A stretch of DNA of 14,742 nucleotides from the NCBI GenBank assembly GCA_026389955.1, contig JAPLGY010000409.1:1-14742 (forward strand), read 5' to 3'. Within the stretch, counting starts at the first letter, position 1, and every line of letters begins with the position of its first letter. Below are positions 7,746 to 14,742 of the stretch, in pieces. A program made the translations under genes and the position numbers. Source of the stretch: Caldilinea sp. (GTDB lineage: Bacteria; Chloroflexota; Anaerolineae; Caldilineales; Caldilineaceae). Under the pieces are notes generated by a model that worked only from the letters and a program-made list of their open reading frames with translations, made no database searches and was not told the origin of the DNA.

Positions 7746-9133
7746 CCCTTCAACAGCGCCAACATCTGCGCCCGCTCCACGAGCTTGACCCGTGGCTTGT
7801 GCTGGGTTTTGCCCACAGCGACCTCATGGGCGTCGATCACCAGCCACTCCTCTTTGGTCACGTAGCGGACCCTGCGCGCCGCCAGCAACGCCGGGATGGC
7901 CTCCGGAGACGGGTCGGGTGCCAACGCCAGCCTGCCCTTGTGCAGATCTTCAAAAAAGTTGTTGACCGACTCGATGGCGTCTGGTTTGTTGGTGCCGATC
8001 ACCCCGTTGGGCCCCCGCTTGATCCAGCCCGCCACATATTCGCCCGCCACCACCTTGCCGGTGTCGAGGTCGATCACGCGACCGACTTCGTTGGGGATCA
8101 CGCCGTTGCGTCGGTCGAACGGGACCCCTTCCAATGGGATCCCCTTGTAGCCGACCGAACGCAGCACCAGCCCGGCCGGGAGAACTTCATACTGGCCAGT
8201 GCCGGACGCCTTGATCTCGCCTGTCACCGCCGCACGCAGTTCATTTTTTTCCAACGTAACCCCCACGATCCTGCCCTTTTCAGCCAGAATCTCTGCCGGT
8301 GAGAGCAGAAAACGAAAATGGACGCGGCGCGGTTTTCCAGTGGCGCCGATCTCGACATAGGCGCGCAGATAGTCCAGATTTTTTTGCATCGCTGTGTCCC
8401 CCTCGATCGAAGCGCTGCTGGCATGGTCGAGCCGCAGTTCGCTGTCGAGTACGATCGGGTCCGCAATGGCCAGATGCCCCATCTCGCGCACCTCGGCGTT
8501 GGTAAATTTCACCTGGGCGGGCCCACGGCGAGCAATGACATAGATGTCTTTGACCCGGCTCTGGGCCAGCGCAGCCAGAGCATGGTCGGCAATGTCGGTC
8601 TCTTGCAGCTCTTCTACCGACTTGGCCAGAATCCGTGCCACATCCATCGCTACATTGCCGACACCCACCACCACCGCTGCTTCACAGCTGAGGTCGACCG
8701 TCAGATCCCGGAAATCTGGGTGGCCGTTGTACCAGGCGACAAATTCGGTCGCCGACAGGCTGTTGGGAAGATCTTCGCCAGGAATGCCGAGCCGACGGTC
8801 GGACTGGGCGCCGGTCGCGTAAAAAATGGCGTCGTAGTGGCTTTTGAGGTCGGCATGGGTCAGGTCGCGACCGATGTCGACGTTGCCAAAATAGCGGACT
8901 GCCGGGTCAGCGATGGTGCGGTCATACAGCTTTGCAACCGCCTTGATGTTTTGGTGGTCAGGCGCCACACCGTAGCGCACCAGACCGTGGGGGGCGATCA
9001 GACGGTCGAAAAGGTCGATCGTCGTCCGGCCACGCTCCTTCAGCAGCGCCGCCGCGGCGTAGAATCCCGAGGGGCCCGCACCGACAATGGCGACCCGCAA
9101 CGGCCGTTCTGCACTGCCTGGATGTTCTGTCAT
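7742..9133 (-). CDS. fprA: FAD-dependent ferredoxin/adrenodoxin-NADP+ reductase, FprA type
   Basis: A 463-residue flavoprotein moving electrons between NADPH and a ferredoxin. Motifs in order: FAD-binding [14 protein letters not shown] near the N-terminus, [16 protein letters not shown]-binding [29 protein letters not shown], and the C-terminal [19 protein letters not shown] that closes over FAD in adrenodoxin reductase-like enzymes. The length matches mycobacterial FprA (about 456), and no extra ferredoxin domain is present, so the partner ferredoxin is encoded elsewhere. The ATG at 9133 has GAGGAG seven bases upstream. It lies 39 bp behind two small membrane-protein genes on the same strand and probably shares their promoter near 9805. 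Its TAG stop overlaps the convergent isomerase TAG in a CTAG. Confidence 0.94.
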   Translation of the reverse strand: MTEHPGSAERPLRVAIVGAGPSGFYAAAALLKERGRTTIDLFDRLIAPHGLVRYGVAPDHQNIKAVAKLYDRTIADPAVRYFGNVDIGRDLTHADLKSHYDAIFYATGAQSDRRLGIPGEDLPNSLSATEFVAWYNGHPDFRDLTVDLSCEAAVVVGVGNVAMDVARILAKSVEELQETDIADHALAALAQSRVKDIYVIARRGPAQVKFTNAEVREMGHLAIADPIVLDSELRLDHASSASIEGDTAMQKNLDYLRAYVEIGATGKPRRVHFRFLLSPAEILAEKGRIVGVTLEKNELRAAVTGEIKASGTGQYEVLPAGLVLRSVGYKGIPLEGVPFDRRNGVIPNEVGRVIDLDTGKVVAGEYVAGWIKRGPNGVIGTNKPDAIESVNNFFEDLHKGRLALAPDPSPEAIPALLAARRVRYVTKEEWLVIDAHEVAVGKTQHKPRVKLVERAQMLALLKG

Positions 9134-9172
9134 GTTTTTTCTCCTCTCGGTGTTGGGTGCTTGGAGATATTT

Positions 9173-9385
9173 TTAGCCTTTGCGCAACATCCCGCCAAAC
9201 TGGCGCGCCAGCGTCAGAATGGCGATACCCAGCGAGAAATAGTCCGAAGGCCCCAGCTGTTTGAGTGCCTCGAGGGCGTCAGACTCTCCATCTTGGTCCC
9301 GGTCGCTGGCGGCCCAGGCAAAGGTTGCGCCCAACAAGGCACCCGCCATGGCGCCGATCAAAATGGAACGGATCCGGTGACTCAT
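9173..9385 (-). CDS. Small single-pass membrane protein with a calcium-binding-like DxDxDG loop
   Basis: A 70-residue protein. Residues 5-26 form one hydrophobic Gly/Ala-rich helix after a short basic start (MSHRIR), so the segment after it probably lies outside the membrane unless the helix acts as a cleaved signal. Directly after comes DRDQDGESDALE (28-39), which fits the EF-hand/thrombospondin-type-3 spacing of acidic residues at 1, 3, 5, 9 and 12 with Gly at 6. The remainder is a short helix ending in basic residues. No known family is recognised. The ATG at 9385 has AAGGAG eight bases upstream; the longer open frame to its left overlaps the preceding gene. It lies 19 bp downstream of another small membrane-protein gene and 39 bp upstream of the reductase. 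Confidence 0.75.
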   Translation of the reverse strand: MSHRIRSILIGAMAGALLGATFAWAASDRDQDGESDALEALKQLGPSDYFSLGIAILTLARQFGGMLRKG

Positions 9386-9404
9386 GGTTGCTTCTCCTTG
9401 CTTT

Positions 9405-9698
9405 TCACACGGGTTTGGAACGGCCCGGCAGCAATGCGCGTATACTGGCTTGCGCGCGTGCCACTGTGGCGGCACTGCGAATCCAGGGGGTGGCCACACG
9501 CTCTGCCAGCTGGTCGCTCTGGCTGCGCAGGCTGCCGCTGGTGCGGCGCAGCCGATGCATGCCGTCTGTTGCCCGGCGTCGCACCCGCTGCGCGCCACGC
9601 ACACACAGATAAAGAACCCCAGCGGCCACCAACGTGACGATCAGCTGCATCGACAGCAGGTAAAAAAGCACCAGGTCACGCCAGAATCCCAAATCCAT
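9405..9698 (-). CDS. Small single-pass membrane protein with a basic C-terminal tail
   Basis: A 97-residue protein of unknown function. Residues about 7-33 form one TM helix (LVLFYLLSMQLIVTLVAAGVL). The remainder is an Arg/Ser/Gln-rich amphipathic region (RGAQRVRRRATDGMHRLRR), likely helical and cytoplasmic under the positive-inside rule. This resembles the general layout of small YtxH- or DUF948-like proteins, but I cannot assign a family. The ATG at 9698 has a strong GAGGAGG nine bases upstream. It is the first gene of a probable operon with the 70-residue membrane protein and the reductase, with an extended -10 promoter about 105 bp upstream. Confidence 0.75.
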   Translation of the reverse strand: MDLGFWRDLVLFYLLSMQLIVTLVAAGVLYLCVRGAQRVRRRATDGMHRLRRTSGSLRSQSDQLAERVATPWIRSAATVARAQASIRALLPGRSKPV

Positions 9699-9719
9699 CC
9701 AGCTTTGCCTCCTCTTGGT

Positions 9720-9744
9720 TGCCAGGGGTTTCCCATTGCTGGCA
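9720..9744 (-). promoter_or_regulatory. Leader stem-loop just before the ribosome binding site of the small-protein operon
   Basis: In the mRNA strand, TGCCAG pairs with CTGGCA, and within it GGG pairs with CCC around an AAA loop, with CAAT bulged on one side. The stem ends a few bases before the GAGGAGG ribosome binding site of the first gene. It could influence translation or mRNA stability. It matches no riboswitch or leader that I know. Confidence 0.35.
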
Positions 9745-9804
9745 TTCTTTCTGCCTGGCCCACAACGTCCTGTCCGGCGCGCGCCAGGTGGTCAACTCTG
9801 CCCT

Positions 9805-9833
9805 ATTGTAGCAGACAAGCCGGGGGAGGAGAA
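9805..9833 (-). promoter_or_regulatory. Predicted extended -10 promoter for the small membrane protein-reductase operon
   Basis: The minus strand carries TGC directly followed by TACAAT (-10 at 9810-9805, five of six consensus bases). A poor -35 candidate TTCTCC (9833-9828) lies at a 17-base spacing, as expected when an extended -10 compensates. Transcription would start near 9798, leaving a leader of about 100 bases before ATG 9698. Confidence 0.55.
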
Positions 9834-9835
9834 TT

Positions 9836-9863
9836 TGGCACGGCCCAGTGCCAGCTGCTGGCA
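9836..9863 (-). terminator. Overlapping hairpins after the nucleotidyltransferase gene (weak terminator candidate)
   Basis: Two stems share bases and so exclude each other. TGGCAC/GTGCCA has a six-base loop (9836-9853), and TGCCAG/CTGGCA has a three-base loop (9849-9863). They lie 12 bases past the stop of the nucleotidyltransferase gene. Neither is followed by a clear U run in the mRNA, so intrinsic termination would be inefficient. They may be an end-protecting structure or simply chance. Confidence 0.3.
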
Positions 9864-9874
9864 GCTGCACGCAG

Positions 9875-12556
9875 CTATTCCAGGGTCAGCCGCTCTTGTA
9901 CCCAGGCGATTTCCTCTGCCCGGCTCCGGATCGTGCCGTCAAGCCGGCCGGCGCGCAGCTCTGCCAGCAACCGGCGATAGATGGCGCCGCGTGCGATGCC
10001 CAGATGCCGCAGGTCGTCGCCGGTGAGCTCAGGCCGGACAGCCTGCCACTCGCTGCGGTAGCGCCGGACATGGGCCAACACCACCGGATCCCCACAGACC
10101 ACAGGCAACAGGGCCAGACATTCGGCGGGTACCGGATCCAGCATCTGGACGATCCGGCTGGGGAGGAGTGTTGGGTCAGCCAGCCGGGGCAGGGCATGCT
10201 GGAGCAATGCCATGCCGTGCAGGATTCGCTGCATATCGTTGCGCAACATCAGCCTCTCTTGCAGTGCCCGGCTGACCTCGCTGCTCTGGGGATAGCCCAG
10301 AAGTGCCAGGTAGAGCCGATCGAGCGGTGTCTCGCGCAGCAGCGGATCTGCGTCGCTTGCCCGGCGCAGGGCGCGCAGGTGGGCAAACTGCTCCGCCATG
10401 GCCGCCGTCATGTGCAGACCGGGCTGGAGCTGGTGGAGGACTTTCAGATCGGCGAGCCGCTGCAGGGCCTTTTCGGGCGCAGCCTCCTGCAGAATGCGTT
10501 CCAGTTCGTGACGCAGGCGGGCTGGGGTCACCCGGTCGAGCAGTTCCAGCGCGTCGCCGAGCAGTTCGAGCGAACGGGGCTCGATCTGAAAATTGAACCG
10601 TTGTTCGTAGCGCACTGCGCGCAAAATACGGGTGGGGTCGTCGATAAAGCTGAGGCTGTGCAGGACGCGCACGCGGCCGGCCCGCAGATCGGCCAGCCCT
10701 CCCCAGGCGTCGAGCAGTTCTCCCCAACGGTCCGGGTTGAGAGAGAGGGCCAGGGTGTTGATGGTAAAGTCGCGGCGGTGCAGGTCCAGTTTGATGCTGC
10801 TTTTTTGGACAGTTGGGAGCGCAGTCGGTGTCGTATAGAACTCCGTACGGGCGGTCACGAAGTCCAGAGCTGGAGGCAATGCGTCGGCTGTTTCCAGCCC
10901 CGCCAACAGCGCCGCTCTCCGCACCGGCGGGTCGTGGCCGACCAGCAGCCATTTGGCCGTCCCGAAACGTCTGTGTTCCACGATCCGGCCGCCATAGCTG
11001 GTTTGCATCTGTCGGGCCAGCGCCAGCGCGTCGCCTTCGATCACAATGTCGACGTCGAGCGCCTGGACGCTGACCATCTCCAGCATCAAGTCGCGCACGA
11101 AGCCCCCGACAACATAGACGGCGAACCCCATTGCTTCGCCTTCGCGGCCGATCTGTTCCAGCAGGCGGAGTTGGGCGGGGGACAAAGCCCGGCGCAGCCG
11201 GGCTGCCAGCTCGCTGGCCCGCCGCCCAGGCAGGACGCTTTCGTCCCAGAGTTTGATCAGGTCGGTGCGCGTGACGATTCCGACGATCGTGCCCTGGGCG
11301 TCGACCACCGGAATCTGGCCCCAGTTGCTTTCTATCATCCGTCGGCGCAGGGTGGCCACCGAGTCGCTGGCGCGCACGGTGTAGTGGCCGGCCCGCAAAA
11401 ATCGACGCACAGGCTGGTCGCCAAGCCCATGGTCGATCGCTTTGTCAACTTCCCTGCGGGTCAAAACCCCCAGCAGCTGGTGCTGACCCGCAGGATCCTC
11501 GGCGACGACGGGGAAGCCTTCATGTCCGAACCGACGCATCAGACGGTCGGCTTCGACGACGCGCATCTCCGGCCGCAGCATCTGCGGCTGGCCTGTGCTC
11601 ATGATCTGCTCCACCGTGAAGGCCGCATGCGTGTGCGCCCGCACCAGCTCCTCGATCTGGCTGCGCACCGCTTCCACAGAGCTGTTGCGAATGTGGGCCG
11701 CTGCTGCCCGGCTGTGCCCCCCCCCTCCCAGCTGCTGGGCTACCCGCCCCACATCGATCGCCTCTGTCGTGCTGCGCGCAACGACCTGCACCATGTCTCC
11801 CAGATCGACGACCAGAAAGAGTGCATCTGGCTCATGAAAATCTCGCAGCCGGGCCGCCAATGTGCTGAGCTCGTCGGTAAACCCCGGAGCGGACAGGGTG
11901 GTGAAGATCACAGAGTGGCCTTCAATTTCGCTGTATTCACAGCGATCCATCAGTTCCTGCAGCAACAGACGCTGCGCTTCGGTGACCGGGTGGTGGAGAA
12001 ATTCGTTCACTTCGTCGAGGTTGACGCCGTGTTCTGGCTGCAAAAGCCAGGCCAGCGCAGCCGCGTCGCGGCTGTGCGTCGAGGGATAGGTCAGGTTGCC
12101 AGTATCTTCGTAGATGCCCAGCGCCAGCAGCGTCGCCTCGACCGGGGTCAGGTCGACCGAGTGTTCGATCAATTTTTCGACCAGCAGCGTGGTGTTGGCG
12201 CCAGTGGCTTCGCACCAGAGCTCCTGGGCCTGCAGCGGACCCTTGGGGGGAGCTCCCTCGAGGGAGCTGTGTTGGAGATGGTGGTCGATCACGAGATATT
12301 CGGTCTCGGCCTGGATTCCACGCGGCGAGTTGGCCGCGCGCGTGTCGACCAGGATGGCACGCCGAACCCGGCCGCGCGGGAGATCTTCCGCAGCCAGAAA
12401 ACGAAAATGATTTTTGTAAAGGGCCAGGAAATCGCGCACGTTGCGGTTGAGCTGGCGGGGCAGCACGGGCAGCGCCCCAGGGAAGAGCAACGCAGCTCCC
12501 CACAGCGACGCCAGCGCATCAAAGTCCGTGCGCTCGTGGGTCAGGATAATCTCCAC
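9875..12556 (-). CDS. DHH phosphoesterase-CBS-CBS-tRNA nucleotidyltransferase/poly(A) polymerase fusion protein
   Basis: A multidomain protein of 893 residues. The N-terminal DHH phosphoesterase has all its motifs: HERTDFDALAS with D11 and D13, AILVDTRA, D91-H92-H93, and GIYEDTGNLTYPST. A DHHA1-like QLGGGGHSRAAAA follows near 290. Two CBS domains span about 335-450 (VEQIMSTGQPQML; VRRFLRAGHYTVRAS with GIVTRTDLIKLW). The class II nucleotidyltransferase begins near 480 with YVVGGFVRDLML, catalytic DVD in ALDVDIVIEGD, RRDFTINTLA and DDPTRILRAVRYEQRF. The last 200 residues are the helical tRNA-binding part. It should add CCA or poly(A) to RNA 3' ends, with CBS domains sensing adenine nucleotides and the DHH part cleaving a short nucleotide substrate; the latter two roles are inferred. 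The same architecture occurs in other bacteria. GTG 12556 is preferred (MEIILTHE is the usual family start, GGGAG ten bases upstream). A TTG at 12592 overlapping the glyS stop is the alternative. Confidence 0.92.
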   Translation of the reverse strand: MEIILTHERTDFDALASLWGAALLFPGALPVLPRQLNRNVRDFLALYKNHFRFLAAEDLPRGRVRRAILVDTRAANSPRGIQAETEYLVIDHHLQHSSLEGAPPKGPLQAQELWCEATGANTTLLVEKLIEHSVDLTPVEATLLALGIYEDTGNLTYPSTHSRDAAALAWLLQPEHGVNLDEVNEFLHHPVTEAQRLLLQELMDRCEYSEIEGHSVIFTTLSAPGFTDELSTLAARLRDFHEPDALFLVVDLGDMVQVVARSTTEAIDVGRVAQQLGGGGHSRAAAAHIRNSSVEAVRSQIEELVRAHTHAAFTVEQIMSTGQPQMLRPEMRVVEADRLMRRFGHEGFPVVAEDPAGQHQLLGVLTRREVDKAIDHGLGDQPVRRFLRAGHYTVRASDSVATLRRRMIESNWGQIPVVDAQGTIVGIVTRTDLIKLWDESVLPGRRASELAARLRRALSPAQLRLLEQIGREGEAMGFAVYVVGGFVRDLMLEMVSVQALDVDIVIEGDALALARQMQTSYGGRIVEHRRFGTAKWLLVGHDPPVRRAALLAGLETADALPPALDFVTARTEFYTTPTALPTVQKSSIKLDLHRRDFTINTLALSLNPDRWGELLDAWGGLADLRAGRVRVLHSLSFIDDPTRILRAVRYEQRFNFQIEPRSLELLGDALELLDRVTPARLRHELERILQEAAPEKALQRLADLKVLHQLQPGLHMTAAMAEQFAHLRALRRASDADPLLRETPLDRLYLALLGYPQSSEVSRALQERLMLRNDMQRILHGMALLQHALPRLADPTLLPSRIVQMLDPVPAECLALLPVVCGDPVVLAHVRRYRSEWQAVRPELTGDDLRHLGIARGAIYRRLLAELRAGRLDGTIRSRAEEIAWVQERLTLE
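12251..12268. repeat. 18-bp perfect palindrome within the DHH domain coding region
   Basis: AGCTCCCTC and GAGGGAGCT are exact reverse complements with no spacer. The palindrome encodes part of a variable loop just after the DHH motif, and no conserved residue seems to be missing. It is probably incidental, but it is a second long palindrome besides the one in the glycosyltransferase gene. Confidence 0.6.
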
Positions 12557-12588
12557 CTCGCCTACGCTCCCGCTGCCCCAGTGTTGTG

Positions 12589-14742
12589 TCAAAATCCAGG
12601 CAGCCTGCTCAGGTCGGCCACCCGGCCGGGCAGCCGGGCGACCGACTGGACAAGCGCCAGACGTGCCCGCCGCAGGGGCTCATCCTCGGCGTTGACCAGA
12701 ACCTGCTCAAAATACCGGTTGATCGGTGTTTGAAGGGCCAGCAGCACCCCACCCAGCAGATCGGCTGCTTCGTCCGCGTTCGCAAGCTGGGCCGCTGCCT
12801 CCAGCACAGCCTGGTGCAGCTCGTGTTCGACCGCTTCCTGGTAGGCTGCGCTCTGCAGCGGCAGTTCCTCGGCCACTGCGCGCGTGATGCGGGCACATCG
12901 GGCATAGGCGGTGAACGCTTCGCCCCAGCCCGGCAGCTGGACTGCTCTGCTCAAGCCCTGGCAGGCACGCTGCGCCGCGACCGGGTTGTCGCCGCGCACG
13001 GCCAGCACAGCCTCGACAATGCTTGCAGCGTAGCCTTGCTCTGCCAACACCCCCTGCAGACGACGCTCCAGAAAGATCGCCGTCTCTTCGGTGGCCTCGT
13101 CGCTCACAACGACTGGCTGCAGACGGGCAGCCGCAGAGAGCCCAGCGCGCAGACTCAGGTCAGTCTGGGTAGCGAGCAGGCTGTGGACCACCCCCAATGC
13201 TGCCCGGCGCAGCCCGAAAGGATCGGCGCTGCCGGTCGGGATCGCCTTGACCGCAAAGAGTCCGCTGAGCGCGTCGAGCTTGTCGGCCAGCGCCAGCGCC
13301 AACCCTGCCTGGGTTGTTGGCACACTGTCGCCGGCAAAGCGGGGCAGATACTGTTCACGGATCGCCTGGGCCACGGCTGGGTCTTCGCCGTGGCGCAGCG
13401 CGTAGATCTCCCCCATGATGCCCTGCAGGCTGGTCATCTCCACCACCATGTGGGTCATCAGGTCTGCTTTGCACAGCTGCGCTGCCCGTTCGACCGCCCT
13501 CTTGGTGGCAGCAGAAGCGCCCACCAGCTGTGCGATCTGGGGCGCCAGTTCTGTGAGCCGGGTGACCCGGTCCAGCATTGACCCCAGCCGGGCATGAAAG
13601 GTGAGCGTCGCCAGCCGCGGGGTGAACGACTCGAGCGCCCGTCCTGTGTCGGCCCGGTAAAAATAGGCAGCATCAGCGTACCGGGCCCGGATGACCCCCT
13701 CGTAGCCCGCGCACACCACCTCTGGATGGGCCAGCGCTCTGCTGTTGGCGACTGCCACAAAGTGGTTGACCAGCTCGCCTTCCTTCAACACCGGGAAATA
13801 GCGCTGGTGTTTTTTCATGACCCCGACCAATACCGGGGCCGGCAGCTCTAGATAGCGCTCCTCGAATGTGCCAAGCAGTGCCTGCGGGGCTTCGACCAGG
13901 TCGGTCACTTCGTCGAGCAGGCCAGGTTCAGCGGGCACTGTGCCGCCAAGGGTGGCGGCCGCCTGTAGAACCAGCGCCTCGACCTGCCGCCGCCGTTCGG
14001 TCCGGTCGACGATCACCCCCTGGGCGGCCACCGCCTCAAAATAGCCAGGCGCATCGGGGATCTCAAAGGTGGTGAAGGCACCTGCCGACAGGCTGGCGGC
14101 TGCATCGGCAAAGCGCGGCCCACGGCTCTGCCGCCCGCTGGCCACCCCAGCCCAGCGGAACGGCACGACCTGGTCGCCGAGCAGCGCCACGATCCAACGC
14201 AGCGGCCGCGGCCAGGCAACCCCGCTGTCGTTCCAACGCATCGTTTTGCCCCAACGCAGCGCACTGAGCAGTTCGACACACAGGGCCGGCAGCACTTCTG
14301 CGGCCGGCTGGCCGACGACCCGCTGGACGGCATAGACATACGCGTCGCGCACCTCAATCTGGTCGACCGACAGCCCCTGCCCACGAGCAAAGCCTTCCAG
14401 CGCCTTGGTAGGCCGCTTCAGGCTGTCGTAGGCCTGCGCCAGGGCGGGCCCCCGTTTTTCCACCACCTCGTCTGTCTGCATCGGCGCTACGGCGGTCACA
14501 TAGACGACAAGGCGACGGGGGGTGCCGGTGACGTGCAACGTGCCATAGCCCAGCTTGTATTGGGCCAGCAGTGCTGTCAGTTTTTCTTCAAGCTGGGCCA
14601 GCCCGTCGACGACATCCTGCGGCGGCAACTCCTCAGAGCCAAGTTCGAGCAGCAACGGCTGGGGCTCTTGGCTGGCGAGGATCTTTGGTTCTGCTGGCAC
14701 AGCTGCCCCAGCCGCCTGGGTGATTTGCAGCCAAGGGAACCC
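12589..14742 (-). CDS. glyS: Glycyl-tRNA synthetase, beta part of a probable alpha-beta fusion (5' partial)
   Basis: Charges tRNA-Gly in the cytoplasm. The visible 717 residues contain the whole beta region: [71 protein letters not shown], the HD-like [58 protein letters not shown], and a C-terminal anticodon-binding part. A GTG at 14700 could be taken as the start of a separate glyS, but the frame stays open to the right edge. Those codons read [14 protein letters not shown], and GFP plus a hydrophobic residue is the usual C-terminal end of the alpha subunit (REALGFPLL). I therefore infer a single-chain GlyQS continuing outside the window. The TGA stop overlaps a possible TTG start of the nucleotidyltransferase gene or lies 32 bp before its preferred start, so the two genes are probably one transcript. 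Confidence 0.95.
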   Translation of the reverse strand, partial: GFPWLQITQAAGAAVPAEPKILASQEPQPLLLELGSEELPPQDVVDGLAQLEEKLTALLAQYKLGYGTLHVTGTPRRLVVYVTAVAPMQTDEVVEKRGPALAQAYDSLKRPTKALEGFARGQGLSVDQIEVRDAYVYAVQRVVGQPAAEVLPALCVELLSALRWGKTMRWNDSGVAWPRPLRWIVALLGDQVVPFRWAGVASGRQSRGPRFADAAASLSAGAFTTFEIPDAPGYFEAVAAQGVIVDRTERRRQVEALVLQAAATLGGTVPAEPGLLDEVTDLVEAPQALLGTFEERYLELPAPVLVGVMKKHQRYFPVLKEGELVNHFVAVANSRALAHPEVVCAGYEGVIRARYADAAYFYRADTGRALESFTPRLATLTFHARLGSMLDRVTRLTELAPQIAQLVGASAATKRAVERAAQLCKADLMTHMVVEMTSLQGIMGEIYALRHGEDPAVAQAIREQYLPRFAGDSVPTTQAGLALALADKLDALSGLFAVKAIPTGSADPFGLRRAALGVVHSLLATQTDLSLRAGLSAAARLQPVVVSDEATEETAIFLERRLQGVLAEQGYAASIVEAVLAVRGDNPVAAQRACQGLSRAVQLPGWGEAFTAYARCARITRAVAEELPLQSAAYQEAVEHELHQAVLEAAAQLANADEAADLLGGVLLALQTPINRYFEQVLVNAEDEPLRRARLALVQSVARLPGRVADLSRLPGF

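Noticed and set aside
9699..9874. A small gene, tRNA or known riboswitch in the 176-bp intergenic region.
   Set aside because: No cloverleaf, no recognisable riboswitch core, and no short frame with a good ribosome binding site; only a promoter and hairpins are supportable.
12251..12268. The 18-bp palindrome in the DHH domain as a second deletion scar.
   Set aside because: All DHH motifs around it are present at normal spacing, so nothing seems to be lost; likely chance.
9848..12733. A 961-codon open frame on the plus strand opposite the nucleotidyltransferase gene.
   Set aside because: It is rich in Gln, His, Pro and Arg, has no recognisable domain, and mirrors a gene whose motifs are all clear. 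Long antisense frames are expected in GC-rich genes with biased third positions.
12586..13581. A 331-codon plus-strand frame opposite the glycyl-tRNA synthetase.
   Set aside because: Same kind of shadow; the synthetase motifs on the other strand run through the whole stretch.

Overview
The window is about 14.7 kb of dense, GC-rich bacterial DNA that looks chromosomal rather than mobile. I see no transposase, integrase, phage gene, CRISPR array, rRNA or tRNA. The gene mix suggests Chloroflexota, perhaps Caldilineae or Anaerolineae. It includes a glycyl-tRNA synthetase that appears to be an alpha-beta fusion, a DHH-CBS-CBS-tRNA nucleotidyltransferase protein, a bacterial SUI1/eIF1 protein and giant YfhO-type membrane proteins. 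This placement is inferred from gene content only.

Left part (1-5.5 kb). The 3' part of a dual-specificity/tyrosine phosphatase (plus strand) runs convergently, with a 59-bp overlap, into a two-gene glycan cassette on the minus strand. The cassette begins at about 5.5 kb with a Dpm1-like family 2 glycosyltransferase. It continues with a 1411-residue protein that joins a complete YfhO-type GT-C membrane protein to a complete MOP-type (Wzx-like) flippase in one chain. Together these could make a polyprenyl-phosphate sugar, move a lipid-linked glycan across the membrane and transfer it outside. The glycosyltransferase, however, lacks the segment that normally carries its VDD nucleotide-binding motif, and a perfect 22-bp palindrome lies where that segment should be.

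Centre (5.5-9.7 kb). From a shared intergenic region with back-to-back promoters, clpS runs rightward. Its stop overlaps the start of a small sulfite-oxidase-fold (molybdopterin-binding) domain that lacks the usual cysteine. A SUI1/YciH translation factor (minus) is convergent with it. A TIM-barrel sugar isomerase/epimerase-like gene starts 35 bp from the SUI1 gene, divergently, and ends on a CTAG shared with the stop of an FprA-type ferredoxin-NADP reductase. That reductase is the last gene of a three-gene minus-strand operon whose first two genes encode small membrane proteins.

Right part (9.9-14.7 kb). A minus-strand pair concerns tRNA. The glycyl-tRNA synthetase enters from the right edge, and the bases at the edge read like the C-terminal end of the alpha subunit joined to beta. 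It is followed, with overlap or a very short gap, by the DHH-CBS-CBS-nucleotidyltransferase protein. A 176-bp intergenic region then holds hairpins and the promoter of the three-gene operon.

No stretch of more than 300 bases lacks a gene. The strongest candidates for something new are the YfhO-flippase fusion, the damaged or rearranged glycosyltransferase beside it, and the coupling of clpS to a cysteine-less molybdopterin-fold protein.
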